A stretch of 64,000 bases of DNA from UBA4660 sp034408895 (GCA_034408895.1 JAWXCI010000051.1:1-64000), one strand, 5' to 3'; shown: positions 7,847 to 17,837, counted from the first letter of the stretch. Translations and numbers: made by a program. Notes: generated from the letters alone by a model not told the origin.

Positions 7847-10800
7847 ATGAAAATCGAACGCCAGCTACAAAGCACACTCAATACCATATTTACTGAACTG
7901 ATTAAGGAGAGGGGGTTGCAAAACCGCATACATCCTTACACCACGCTAGAAGAGGGGCGGGCAGACATCACCTTGAAGAGCAAGAATGACAAGCCCATTT
8001 TTTTTCTCGAACTGAAAGACCCAACGGCCAGAGATGGCAGAACGGTATTCAATGGTGATGTGCTGCTGCGCGAAGTTGGCAGGGCGCAGCGGCTTGACAT
8101 CAGGTATTTCGGTGTGTGCAATTTACTTGCTTGTGGTTTTTTCGACAGAGACAAGGTGGACGAAAGGGTGAGTGTTAACGATGGCTTCTTCACCCTTGCT
8201 GACATTGCCAGACTTAGTGCCAGCTACTCACCGGGCAAAGACATAGAAAAGAAGCTGCGCTCCATCGCTGAGTATTACCTCGACCGCGCTCTAGAAATTC
8301 TCGACCGCAAACCCATCAAGTTTATCAACCTTGATGAACTGTTCATCTTCAAGATTCAGAAACTGATTCAGGTGTATGCCCCGCCCATAAGCCAAAAAGT
8401 ATGGGAGAAGTTTAAGAGCAACAAAGAGTTTGAAAAGAACATCACACGCTATACGCAAAGCCAACTTTGGAACGTTCCTACCAAGTTTGAAGAAACAGAA
8501 AACCTCACGCACATTGCTGTGTTGATGTTGATTTCAAAGTTGATTTTCTACAAAGCCTATGTGGACAATCAGACTTGGCACCGCCTGCACCCCATGCAGG
8601 TAAGCGACAAAGTGAAAACACCTGCTCAACTTGAAAAACTTATTTGGGAATACTTCGAGGAGTTCAAGGAAATAACAGGCGACTTCGAGTTACTGATAGG
8701 CGAAAGAGCCGATATCATTTTCCAGATTCCATTTGTAAGTGATGCCTCTATTGAATTGGTGACGGACATACTTGAAACAGGTGGTCACTACAATTTCAGC
8801 AACATTCCGTTTGACATCATTGGTCGCATTTTCGAAGAATTGATTCGCGAAGATGAGCGTCACAAGCTGGGCCAATACTTCACTCCACCACATATCATTG
8901 ATTTGATAAATGCATTTGCCATCCACCGAAGTAACGACAAAGTGTTTGACCCCTCTTGTGGTTCGGGTACTTTTCTGGTACGTGCATAAGAACGCAAAAA
9001 ACAACTTTGCAAAGAGGAGGATAAAGGAGCGCGGCATGAGGTCTTGCTCAATGAGATTTATGGCAACGACCTGAGTGGCTATCCTGCATATCTCTCAATG
9101 CTGAACCTTGCGATTCGCAATACAAAGCGGGCAAGCTATCCGCGCATATTCAATAAGGACTTCTTCGCCATAGCACTGAACACCAAGTTGGACATGCACG
9201 ACTTTGAGGGCAAGAAAGACAGAAAACTATTGCCTCATTTCAATGCCATCATCGGCAATCCCCCCTACACAAGACAAGAAGATATTGGAACGATGCTAGG
9301 TACAGTTACCAAGTCTAAGATTCAAAACATGATTAAGCAAGAGTGTGGTTTTGAGCCTTCACAACGCACTTCTATCTACGCATACTTCTTTTACCACGCC
9401 AGCATATTTCTGAAGAACGAAGGCTACCTTGCGTACATCGTGCAAAACAGTTGGCTGGATACCGACTACGGCACAGACTTGCAGCAATACATGCTGCGCA
9501 ACTATGAAATCGTTGCCATTATGGATAGCGAAGTTGAACGATTCTTCCCTACTGCTTCTGTCAATACCAGTATTGTCATTTTGCGCAAACAAAAAGATGA
9601 AGACCTGCGCAACAACAACACTGTTCGGTTTATCTATTTCACCGAATTTCTGGCAACCGCGCTGAAAGCCCACAAAGGTTCGGAAGGCTTACGCGACTAT
9701 ATACTAAAGACACGCAAGAATGAAACGAACGACAACTTTCGTGTCAATTGTGTGAAGCAAACCGAACTGGCAAGCCACAGCAAGTGGAGTCCATTCTTGA
9801 AAGCACCCAAGGTGTATTTCGATATACTTGAAAAGGGAAAGGGCAAGTGGAAACCGCTTAGTGTGCTGGCGGATGTGATTCGTGGATACATGACAGGGTG
9901 CAATGATTTTTTCATTGTCAAAGACATAACCACTAAAGCACTCGACCAGCAATTGCATGTTGCGGTCAATAACTTCGACAACCTACGCACCTTGAAGTCA
10001 GCAGAGAAGGATGGTTTGCGTTTGGTGCAAAATGGTTTTGGTGAATTGTGGTTGATAGAAGAACAATTCCTAAAACCCATGCTCACAAGTCCAAAGGATG
10101 TTGACACCTATGAATTCAAACCAGCCAAACTCACTTACAGCATCTTGCTTGTGCATGATGAGAAGAAGGATTTGAAGAAACATAGTCCTTATGTGTTCAA
10201 GTATATACAAAATGCGAAGAAGGAGCACATCAACCACAGTTCGTCATTGGCTGCGCGCAAACTTTGGTACAATGTGGGCCAGAAGAATTTGCCTGACATG
10301 AGTTTCAACTACATCATCAATGAATACGGCAGAACATTTTATTGTAAAGCATACACTAACAACAATTTTCATAATGTGTATGCAGAAAAAAATGCAAAGA
10401 GCATTTGGCTGTTTCTCAACTCTACCATTTCATTTCTGAATCAGCAACTCATCATGCGAAGCAATCTGGGGGATGGTGCAGGTAAGATTGAAACATATGA
10501 ATTGGCCTCTTTCCCAATGATAGACCTCAACCTTCAAAAACTAAAAGTCAATCTTGGAGCAACAACAAACTTCAAAGAAGAGTTGGGTTCGCTTACCAGT
10601 TTGAAGACGGTGAACCCTGAAAGAGTAAAACTGGATTCAGCTATACTGGACGCCATTGGCTACACAAAAAAATCTGAACGTGATGAAGTGTTGCTGGCGC
10701 TCTACAAGGCCACTTACCAAATGATAGACGCGCGTTTGAAAAAAGCGCAAAGCCTGAAAGGAGTGAAATCTCAGCGTAACAAAGTTTCATTTGATGTTTA

Positions 10801-11011
10801 TGTGGACCACCTGAAACAACTGTTGCAAGACGCAAAGGCACAAGCCAAAAACACCATCACCTTCGGTAAGCATGTTGAGAAACTCACCGAGGAAATAACC
10901 TCTGACAACAAACTGCAAAAGCGCATACTTGATACCTATTGGAAAGAGAAATTTGGGGAAGCGTACAATGAAAAGAAGATAGCGGGTAAACAGCAGGTGA
11001 AATTGTTTTGA
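7847..11011 (+). pseudogene. Type IIG-like restriction endonuclease/N6-adenine methyltransferase, interrupted by an in-frame TAA
   Basis: A single-polypeptide restriction-modification enzyme of about 1054 codons. The N-terminus carries a PD-(D/E)xK-type nuclease pattern (D40 in GRADITLK, then E55-L-K57). A helical linker follows, then methyltransferase motif I DPSCGSGTF (368-376). After the stop come motif IV NPPY (about codon 471) and a long C-terminal target-recognition region. Codon 381 (8987-8989) is TAA. The reading frame continues without shift through ERKKQLCKEE...LLNEIYGNDL, exactly as an intact enzyme should. There is no frameshift, so one base substitution explains it. The break falls just after the SAM-binding motif, so neither half should be active alone, although the 380-residue N-terminal part could still be made. 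No separate specificity or methylase gene is present. Confidence 0.85.
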
Positions 11012-11070
11012 GGAATGGAAAACCTTTGGACTACACTGATTGGTTCGGTAGGAATTATTGCCGGTTGGTT

Positions 11071-11203
11071 GCAACGTATTCAATTCTAAATGCTGAACAG
11101 ATACTTACAGTTGATACAAGGACATGGGCGGCAGGAATGTACTTCTACGAATTGAACCTGCCCAATCTTACAGTGCAAAGGCAAACTTGAAATCCAGCAT
11201 TAG
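11071..11203 (+). pseudogene. Frameshifted remnant of a T9SS sorting domain
   Basis: Starting near 11071, the frame of the 11188-11190 stop reads NAEQILTVDTRTWAAGMYFY then ELNLPN. This is the middle of a T9SS type A sorting domain (the I-x-T-x-x-W-x-A-G-M-Y core). After the codons for LTVQ the expected ending GKLEIQH continues in the next frame to the TAG at 11201-11203, implying a one- or two-base indel near 11171-11183. There is no start codon or body of a parent protein. It begins only about 60 bp after the restriction enzyme stop, so the parent gene has been lost. A perfect terminator follows. Confidence 0.6.
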
Positions 11204-11216
11204 AAATAAGAGAATC

Positions 11217-11256
11217 AAACACATGAGCGCAATTTTTTGTGCGCTCATGTGTTTTT
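11217..11256 (+). terminator. Strong intrinsic terminator overlapping the next gene's signal-peptide codons
   Basis: AAACACATGAGCGCA pairs perfectly with TGCGCTCATGTGTTT (15 bp) around an ATTTTTTG loop, and the second arm runs into TTTTTT. It is placed correctly to end the transcript of the T9SS remnant that stops at 11203. It also contains the ATG (11223) and the first ten or so codons of the next secreted protein. Confidence 0.8.
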
Positions 11257-12779
11257 TATCTGGCTCAAAGGCACAGACTTTTAGTAAGCGTTTTGAATTC
11301 GGGCCTAACTCCGTGCCTACTAATGTTTGGGAAACCGTTAACGGGTACATGAGTGTTGGTGTCATCATTGACACAACTGGCAAGGACGGGGGCTATCATT
11401 TCGATATGTTCATAGCAGGATTCGGTGCCGAAGGTGACACCAACTTTGTAAAATACTATGGACAACCAACAGACGAATTTTTTCCCGGGAATGATGCCAA
11501 CTGGCAACTGAACGACACGTTGTTTTTGTTTGCAGCCACCCGGAAAACAAATTCATATTTGAAAAGCGCACTCGTCTGGATAAACCTTGAAGGCGACACC
11601 CTTGAGACCAAAGACTTTGACCCTCCCTGGCCGGTTTCCTCACCGGGTGACGTAAACAACTGGGCCATTCCAGAGTACATTTCACTCGATGCTCAAGGCA
11701 ACATTTACATGGCCGTGCATACAGTAAACTACGGCTCATGGAACAACTTTTCCATTTACAAAATATCTCCCGCAGGCGAATTGTTTTAGATACACAACTA
11801 CGCCACCGCTGCCGACCCCGATGTATGCGAATCATTAATCGCACAGGATGACGGGGTGATTGTGGGGGGTGGGCACACAAGTGACACTGGTGCCACACCT
11901 CACACTTTCAAACTAAAGCCAAATGGGGAAGCGGATTATTTGTGGGAATTTGGTGAAGAGAATTTTGAGTTTGACGCTGGCTATTCGAATGAAATGGTGT
12001 TTTCTGATGACGGTAAACTTGTGGTCGCAACAGACAACCTCAATACGGGCAACACAGGTATTAAACCACTGGTGTACAAGGTAGATACATTGGGCAATGT
12101 GCAATGGTCTGTTGTTCCCAGTTATGATTATTATCCGCAACAATGGAACAAAAACCTCGTAAAATCTGCCGATGGCGGCTACCTCTGCATAGGCCACCAA
12201 TACACATCTTATGGCGAACACCCACCCGATGGCAACTGGTACGACTGGCATGCATGGCTCATCAAAATATCGGAAGATGGAGTAATAGAATGGGAGCGTT
12301 TTTACCGATACGTTACCGAAGATTTTGACAAACACGCAGTCTATGACCTAAAAGCCACCGCAGATGGTGGCTACATATTTTGTGGCGAAGCCACCGACCT
12401 CTGCTACACCGAAAACTGCCACGTAAGCCAACAGGGGTGGATTGTAAAAGTGGATGCGTGTGGATGTTTGGTGCCGGGCTGCGATCCAGATTGTTTTGTC
12501 GGAATAGAAAGTCATTCTGAGCCTGCAGATGGAAAAAGATTTATGGTGGGGCCCAATCCTGTTTCGCAAATGCTCAACATTTTTGTGGGAGAAGATTTTC
12601 CGGTGGGCAGCGAATTCAAGTTGATTGATTCAATCAGAAGAGTTGCAAAAAGTTTCACCGCAACAGAAACCAACATCACTTATATATGGGATGTGGAAGA
12701 GTTGGCCGCAGGCATGTACACCCTAAGTTTGTTCGATGGAAAAAAAGTGTTGCAGAGCGAAAAGATTATCAGGCAATGA
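11223..12779 (+). pseudogene. T9SS-secreted repeat protein interrupted by an in-frame TAG
   Basis: 519 codons with an in-frame amber at codon 189 (11787-11789). The start at 11223 gives a signal peptide, MSAIFCALMCFLSGSKAQ. The body has propeller-like repeats of the form K-[IV]-x-x-x-G-x-x-x-W ... A-x-D-G-G-Y. Two intact repeats read DTLGNVQW and EDGVIEW, and the interrupted one reads SPAGELF*IHNY. The stop therefore sits where the other repeats have Trp, pointing to TGG to TAG. The C-terminus (from about codon 440) is a full T9SS type A domain (GPNPVSQMLNIFV ... AAGMYTLSLFDG ... EKIIRQ). The first 188 residues could still be exported by Sec but would lack the sorting signal. The initiator region lies inside a terminator hairpin. 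Confidence 0.8.
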
Positions 12780-12850
12780 AACCTGAATTTCAATCGTGGC
12801 AACCGCCCTCTCCAAACTCTATTGTCCGCTTTTCTTCTCCAAAAACCCTT

Positions 12851-12884
12851 GGCCGCCTCTCTTCTCCTTTAGGAGAATATGGCC
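12851..12884. repeat. Small intergenic hairpin (TTCTCC-TTTA-GGAGAA flanked by GGCC)
   Basis: A perfect 6-bp stem with a TTTA loop, enclosed by GGCC on both sides, lies within a purine-rich stretch running to about 12930. It is the only structure in the 230 bp between the amber-containing gene and the convergent giant T9SS gene. It may be a weak terminator or an extragenic palindrome. Confidence 0.4.
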
Positions 12885-13009
12885 GAAGGACAGATGAGGC
12901 CGGTAGGGGAGGGATGAGAATATAAGGAGAAGACGATTGGCAGGTTTTCGCGACTTAACCTGATAACCCTAAAAAAGAATTGCTCCAATTATGCTTGCAA
13001 TCAACCCCC

Positions 13010-16000
13010 CTACCTCTTCACCACCTTCCAATTAAAAGTTTTTCCCTTCACTTCCACGCGCAGGGTGTAGATGCCGTGTGAAAGGCCGCTTATATCAAGC
13101 GCAGTTTTTCTGGTGGCAAAATTTTCTGCAAGCACTATTCTTCCTGTTGCATCCATCAGTTGAACTGAACAATTGGAATTGCCCGCATTGCGCAGTTGCA
13201 CGTTCAGTACATCAAACGCAGGATTGGGGAACACATTCATTTCAATAAAATCAGGATTGATGACAGACACCTCCGGAGTAATACCAATAGTGAATACCCC
13301 GCTTCCTGTAAAATCAACGTTGGCTTCGAGGTAGTCCCCGTTTTCGGTCAGTGGAATAAAGTCCACACTTTCACCCGGAACAAATTCATCACTTTCAGAA
13401 ATGATCAATCCCAAACTGGAAAGTCCGGTGAAACTTTCTTTTTCCACACGAACATAAATGTTTCCATTTGTTCCAGTTTCGGTGTAGCCCCATGTGCGTT
13501 CAGTGCGGGATGAAATAATGGGATACGACTCAGTAGTCATTGCGAGTGAAGCCCCATCATCACCCATCATCATATAATAAGGTTCCGGGACTTCCAAATC
13601 ATCTGAAATGCGGATGATGCCAGAACCTTGTGCATCGTTGTGAAGATCATAACTTGTTTCCCGCCCTATTCCGAAAACTTCGTTGGATTGATCGGGATGA
13701 TTGTATTTGGAAAGCGGCCCTATATCAGTTGTGTAACGACTCGCCATATAATTGGCAACAAGCGTGTGGTGAGAAGTGAGCAAGCGCTGGTTGTAGATAA
13801 AATGCTCTGCAATTTTCCCCTGCCCGAACCGGTCTTCGTAATCCCATCCCAGGTGAATGTCAATGGAAGTGGTGTTGTCGCGGTCGCCAATATCAGCACC
13901 CGGAAACGCTATCATCTGGTCATCGAATACAGTATGAAACACCTGGTGAAAATCATCCTGGTGGTAAATGAAACCATACATGCGCGGTGCGGCAGCATCT
14001 TCAATGTAGTAGATAGGCCCACCGAGATAATTTTCTTCGAGATCAAAAACTTCCGCTGAGTAGCGCGACTCTTCTTTCCACGGGTGCATCAGGTAGCCAT
14101 TCGGTTCCCGCGCACTGGCAATCCAGCCGTGATCATTCCACGCAATGCTGTCCGCTTCCACCATAGCATAGCCGCTTATGCTGCGGCCGGGAACTACATC
14201 AAACATTTCGAGCCAGTCATCTTCACCATCGAAATAAAGAGTAGCCTCACCATTGATTCCGTTTTCTCCAGTCAGCAAAATGGGTTTGTTGTTGTTATCA
14301 CTTTGAATACCGAAATACGGCCCACCAAGCTTGTCTCTCCATTCTTCAACTGAATCCCCATCATCTTCAGCCGGAATGTTGTTGTCGCCAAAAGTTTCGC
14401 TATCTGCCCTAAGCCAGAAAGTTAGTTGCGTGTCATCACCAACACCACCGGGTCCATAAATACCGAAAGGTTCAGGTGGTGCGGAGAAATAAAGTGTGAG
14501 CGTATCACTGGCAAGATTGGGAAGGTCGTCATTGTCTGTCGCAAGACTGTCAGCAAAATAAATTTTCACTTCGCCATAAGTGGTTGGTGTGAAGGATAAG
14601 ATTTTGCCAAAAGTTCCTTCGTCATCAGTCATAGAAAAAAGTGTGGCATTGTCGGCCCAGATATCATCGGTACTCAGGTCATTCATCTCCACAAAATCGA
14701 GTGAGCGATGGAAAGTGAGGGTTACCGCGAAGTCACCAAAAATTTCGTTGGTCTCATCATCAGGTGTCAGGAGTGCAAGCGGAGGAAATGTGATGCTGCC
14801 GCTGCTGTACAAATCACTTTCCCAAAGACCTCTTCCATACGTTGCAGCTTTCAACCGCGATTCTGCATGTGTTGCCCCATAATAAATTTCAAGCTCAGTT
14901 ACCCGTGAGTTGAGTGGGAATCCGGAATTGAACGGAACCCAGTCGGTCATCGTTGCATCCTTGTAATAAATACCCATGTCTGTCCCCACGTACAACGCTT
15001 CTTCGGCACCAGATGTATCGAGCACAATACTGTTCATCACAATGTCCGGTAGAGTGGGAGTGATGTCCACCCAGTCGCCACCCATGTCAGTGCTTTTGTA
15101 TGCGTTGTTGTGAAAAGCGATGTACACGAGATTCGAATCGCTGGGATCTGTTTCGATGGATCGAACTGGAGAATAGGCAACGGGAAGTGCGCTGGAAATG
15201 TTAGTCCAGATCACAGAGTCCGCATTGCAATTGTTGGTTCGAAAAAGTTTCTGGTTGGGTTCGCTTGCATAAAGAATAGCGTGATTAGAAGAACAGATTT
15301 CCAACGCATTCAGGTTAGACAGATCATTGCCACCGAGATTGGAAGAAATCTTTTTCCACGCAATGCTGTCTGCTTCTTCATCCTTGATGTTGATTGAACG
15401 CCAAACATTTTTCAACCCGACAAACATGGTATTGGGATCAGTGGGATGAAGAATGAAGGGTGTACTCCACGCGCCACTTTCTGTAATGTCATTCACTTCA
15501 AAACCACAAAACTTCTGGTTGATGAAATCTGGGCTGGTGCGAAAGAGGTCTCCGTAATAAACCGAGCCATAGCGCCATGATTCATCAGTGATATCATAAG
15601 CGCATTCGAAACCATCGCCACCGCCTCTTTTCTGCCAATGTGCACCATTAAATTCCGCAGTACCGTTATCCTGGAAACCAGTTAAAGTGCGGTTGGGATT
15701 GTGGGGCGATTGTCCAAGTCGGTATATCTGCCCGTTCACAAAACCATTCGAGATGTCGAGCCACTCGGTGTTGTCAACGTAATGATAGAGTCCACCATCA
15801 TTGGCAAGGTACAAATCGTTGTTGTGAGGAGAGACTATCATTTCATGCTGGTCAACGTGGAGGTAGTTCGAGTTGACATCAATCCACGTTGCTCCTCCGT
15901 CCACCGATTTTTTTACACGGATTCCACCTACATAAATCACATCGCTCAATTCGTGATCGGCTTCAATGCAGAGGTCGTACCATGCCTGGCCACCATCGCT

Positions 16001-17104
16001 TGAGCCATCAGCGGCCCATCCGAGGATGTTTGGGGCATCGCTCATTTCAACAAAATTTACACCTGCATCGGTGGAGCGATAAAGTGCGCGGAATTCATAC
16101 GTATTTGCACGCAAAACATAAACGTAATCCGGATTTACGGGCGATACGGCAATTACCATTCGGGATCCGTTCTGAATACCTTCCTGCACCCAATCCCATG
16201 TTAGTCCAGCATCAATTGAACGGAAAAATTTTCCACCACCAGTGCAGTACACAATATCGGGATTGGTGGGATGCACATCCATGTCGCGATAGTCCACCGT
16301 GTTGCCGGAAGTTAACGTCCATGAATCGCCACCGTTAGTGGAGCGATGCACACCGTCACTGGTGCCAATTAAAATGACACCGCCAGGCAGAAGCCGTATA
16401 ACACCTACTGATGCACTTTCAATTCCTGCATTTGCAAACTCCCAGGAGGCGCCTCCATCGGTGCTTTTCATTACTCCCATTCCGGGAGCATCGGCAGCAT
16501 CGCGATCGCCAGTTCCTAAGTAAATCAGTTGCGGGTTTGCGGCATCAATAGCAATGGCGCTTACTCCGAGCGTAGGTAAATCATCTGTTGTTGTAGTCCA
16601 TGAAAGACCAGCGTTAGCACTGGTCCAAAAACCTCCGGCAGGTGTTCCCAGATAAATAATGTTTGCATCAGTGGGATGAAATGCAACGGCAGAAGTTCTT
16701 CCCACACCTTCAATATGATCGCGGGTGGTAACAGCATCGATTATAGGACCCAACTGTTGCCAGTTGCCGGCAAGTGAACGGTTGGATTGATATTGTTTCA
16801 GCAGTTGCCATTGATGAATTATTTCTTGTCCCGATGGCATGTTGCCATTCTCATCTACCCGCATACTCATCAGGTATTGCCACCGCGCAAATGCTTTGTA
16901 GCCTTGACCAGGAGTGGCTGGCATCTTTGGCCACGAAGCATTGTGCAGGTTAACGATGTCGAAGTAATTCGCGTCACCGGCTTTCATCAAACCGGCCCAG
17001 TCTGGATCAGTGGATGATAAGTTGAGCACAGGTATTTGAAGGTTGACTTGCGCACAGAGGTTCACACTCAATGCAAGACACAATAAGTAAAGAATGCTTC
17101 TCAT
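13010..17104 (-). CDS. Giant secreted BNR/Asp-box propeller protein with T9SS sorting domain
   Basis: A 1364-residue surface protein with signal peptide MRSILYLLCLALSVNLCAQ. Residues about 120-770 hold many Asp-box (BNR) repeats, such as STDGGASW, STNGGDSW, SIDAGLTW, STDAGVNF and SVDGGATW. These form one or two sialidase/VPS10-type beta-propellers without visible sialidase catalytic residues. After an Ig-like stretch comes a laminin-G-like jelly-roll segment (about 905-1130; TFWLRADSETFGDN, LYFDGEDDWLEMFD). Then comes a segment with YMASRYTTDIGPL...GIGRETSYDLHNDAQGSGI that recurs in large Bacteroidota surface proteins. The last 75 residues are a T9SS type A domain (MNVFPNPAFDVLNV ... GIYTLRVEVKGK...VVKR). 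It probably binds polysaccharide or cell surfaces. It is transcribed alone. Confidence 0.88.
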   Translation of the reverse strand: MRSILYLLCLALSVNLCAQVNLQIPVLNLSSTDPDWAGLMKAGDANYFDIVNLHNASWPKMPATPGQGYKAFARWQYLMSMRVDENGNMPSGQEIIHQWQLLKQYQSNRSLAGNWQQLGPIIDAVTTRDHIEGVGRTSAVAFHPTDANIIYLGTPAGGFWTSANAGLSWTTTTDDLPTLGVSAIAIDAANPQLIYLGTGDRDAADAPGMGVMKSTDGGASWEFANAGIESASVGVIRLLPGGVILIGTSDGVHRSTNGGDSWTLTSGNTVDYRDMDVHPTNPDIVYCTGGGKFFRSIDAGLTWDWVQEGIQNGSRMVIAVSPVNPDYVYVLRANTYEFRALYRSTDAGVNFVEMSDAPNILGWAADGSSDGGQAWYDLCIEADHELSDVIYVGGIRVKKSVDGGATWIDVNSNYLHVDQHEMIVSPHNNDLYLANDGGLYHYVDNTEWLDISNGFVNGQIYRLGQSPHNPNRTLTGFQDNGTAEFNGAHWQKRGGGDGFECAYDITDESWRYGSVYYGDLFRTSPDFINQKFCGFEVNDITESGAWSTPFILHPTDPNTMFVGLKNVWRSINIKDEEADSIAWKKISSNLGGNDLSNLNALEICSSNHAILYASEPNQKLFRTNNCNADSVIWTNISSALPVAYSPVRSIETDPSDSNLVYIAFHNNAYKSTDMGGDWVDITPTLPDIVMNSIVLDTSGAEEALYVGTDMGIYYKDATMTDWVPFNSGFPLNSRVTELEIYYGATHAESRLKAATYGRGLWESDLYSSGSITFPPLALLTPDDETNEIFGDFAVTLTFHRSLDFVEMNDLSTDDIWADNATLFSMTDDEGTFGKILSFTPTTYGEVKIYFADSLATDNDDLPNLASDTLTLYFSAPPEPFGIYGPGGVGDDTQLTFWLRADSETFGDNNIPAEDDGDSVEEWRDKLGGPYFGIQSDNNNKPILLTGENGINGEATLYFDGEDDWLEMFDVVPGRSISGYAMVEADSIAWNDHGWIASAREPNGYLMHPWKEESRYSAEVFDLEENYLGGPIYYIEDAAAPRMYGFIYHQDDFHQVFHTVFDDQMIAFPGADIGDRDNTTSIDIHLGWDYEDRFGQGKIAEHFIYNQRLLTSHHTLVANYMASRYTTDIGPLSKYNHPDQSNEVFGIGRETSYDLHNDAQGSGIIRISDDLEVPEPYYMMMGDDGASLAMTTESYPIISSRTERTWGYTETGTNGNIYVRVEKESFTGLSSLGLIISESDEFVPGESVDFIPLTENGDYLEANVDFTGSGVFTIGITPEVSVINPDFIEMNVFPNPAFDVLNVQLRNAGNSNCSVQLMDATGRIVLAENFATRKTALDISGLSHGIYTLRVEVKGKTFNWKVVKR

Positions 17105-17205
17105 AATTATTTTTTTGATAGGAACGCGAAAGTAACGGAAAGCCCGGAAAAAAGCAGGCAGAGAAGTAAAGGGAAGGAAGTGTAATGATGTGAATCAAGC
17201 CATGA

Positions 17206-17586
17206 TTACGAACCGAGAATTCTCTTCAATTCGTCCACAGCAGTTTCCAAAATCATTTTGGCATCTTTCACATCAGCGGGCTCGGCAAAATCAGTAATCA
17301 CCAGTGCAAGGTCGTTGGTCATGTCATCAATCCTGATGCGCATTTCCATGTAGGTTGCTTCTGCAGGATCATCGAGCCATACATATTTTACCCACTGGTC
17401 TTTCTTTTTTGAATCCAGTCTTGCCGAACGTTCTTCGCCCTCCCAAAGGAATGTAAACACATCCCCTTTGATGTTCACCTTGTCGGCAAACCAGCCTTCC
17501 AAACCGCTGGGGGTAATCATACAATTGAAGAGAACACTATCGGAGGTTCTGATGTAAAATTCTGTCTCAAATTTTTCCTTTGCCAT
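17206..17586 (-). CDS. START-like (SRPBCC) domain protein
   Basis: A 126-residue cytoplasmic protein, MAKEKFETEFYIRTSDSVLF..., followed by MITPSGLEGWFADKV, FLWEGEERSARL and a C-terminal helix VKDAKMILETAVDELKRIL. This matches the short START-like family of Bacteroidota, related to AHSA1/SRPBCC helix-grip proteins that bind hydrophobic ligands or chaperones. The ligand is unknown. It is transcribed away from the tRNA gene and towards the giant BNR protein, with 101 bp between them. Confidence 0.85.
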   Translation of the reverse strand: MAKEKFETEFYIRTSDSVLFNCMITPSGLEGWFADKVNIKGDVFTFLWEGEERSARLDSKKKDQWVKYVWLDDPAEATYMEMRIRIDDMTNDLALVITDFAEPADVKDAKMILETAVDELKRILGS

Positions 17587-17701
17587 CTTTCTAGGATTTG
17601 TGCAAGAATAGATAGTTTTAAGTGGTTGGCGGTGTCATTTCTTTAATGTGATTTTCGAACTGCAACCTTTGGACTCGGATTTCATGGTGTTGTGATGCTT
17701 C

Positions 17702-17709
17702 TATATTTG
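17702..17709 (+). promoter_or_regulatory. Bacteroidota-type -7 box (TATATTTG) for the tRNA
   Basis: TATATTTG matches the Bacteroidota sigma-A -7 consensus TAnnTTTG exactly and lies 18 bp before the mature 5' end of the tRNA. I could not find a convincing -33 TTTG at the usual spacing, so only half of the promoter is supported. Confidence 0.5.
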
Positions 17710-17726
17710 CGCCCCTAAAAAAAATT

Positions 17727-17800
17727 GGCGAGGTAGCTCAGCTGGTTAGAGCATGCGATTCATAATCGCAAGGTCTCGAGTTCAAGTCTCGATCTCGCTA
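17727..17800 (+). tRNA. tRNA with anticodon CAU (elongator Met or lysidine-modified Ile2)
   Basis: Full cloverleaf. The acceptor GGCGAGG pairs with TCTCGCT (two terminal G-T wobbles). The D arm is GCTCAGCTGGTTAGAGC, the anticodon stem TGCGA/TCGCA has loop TTCATAA, the variable loop is AGGTC, and the T arm is TCGAG-TTCAAGT-CTCGA. The discriminator is A and CCA is not encoded. The CAU anticodon with no initiator C1-A72 mismatch excludes tRNA-fMet. The GCGA/TCGC anticodon stem resembles bacterial tRNA-Ile2, so Met versus Ile2 remains open. Confidence 0.95.
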
Positions 17801-17809
17801 CAAAAAATT

Positions 17810-17837
17810 AAAGCCTTCATTCATCGAAGGCTTTTTT
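17810..17837. terminator. Bidirectional terminator after the tRNA
   Basis: AAAGCCTTC and GAAGGCTTT form a 9-bp stem around ATTCATC, with TTTT on the plus side and an A-rich run upstream that gives U's on the minus side. It ends the tRNA transcript. It also overlaps the last codons of the convergent helical-protein gene, whose stop is at 17821-17823. Confidence 0.85.

Noticed and set aside
8990..9043. Frameshift or sequencing indel as the cause of the split restriction enzyme
   Set aside because: Both halves are in exactly the same frame and the 18 intervening codons are family-like, so a substitution to TAA is sufficient.
8987..11789. Alternative genetic code or programmed stop-codon readthrough to explain TAA and TAG in frame
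   Set aside because: All other genes in the window end normally at TAA, TAG and TGA, two different stops are involved, and no readthrough signal is visible. Simple nonsense mutations explain both.
13010..17104. BNR repeats taken as a sialidase
   Set aside because: Asp-boxes are present, but I see no FRIP motif or arginine triad of sialidases; a non-catalytic propeller is the safer reading.
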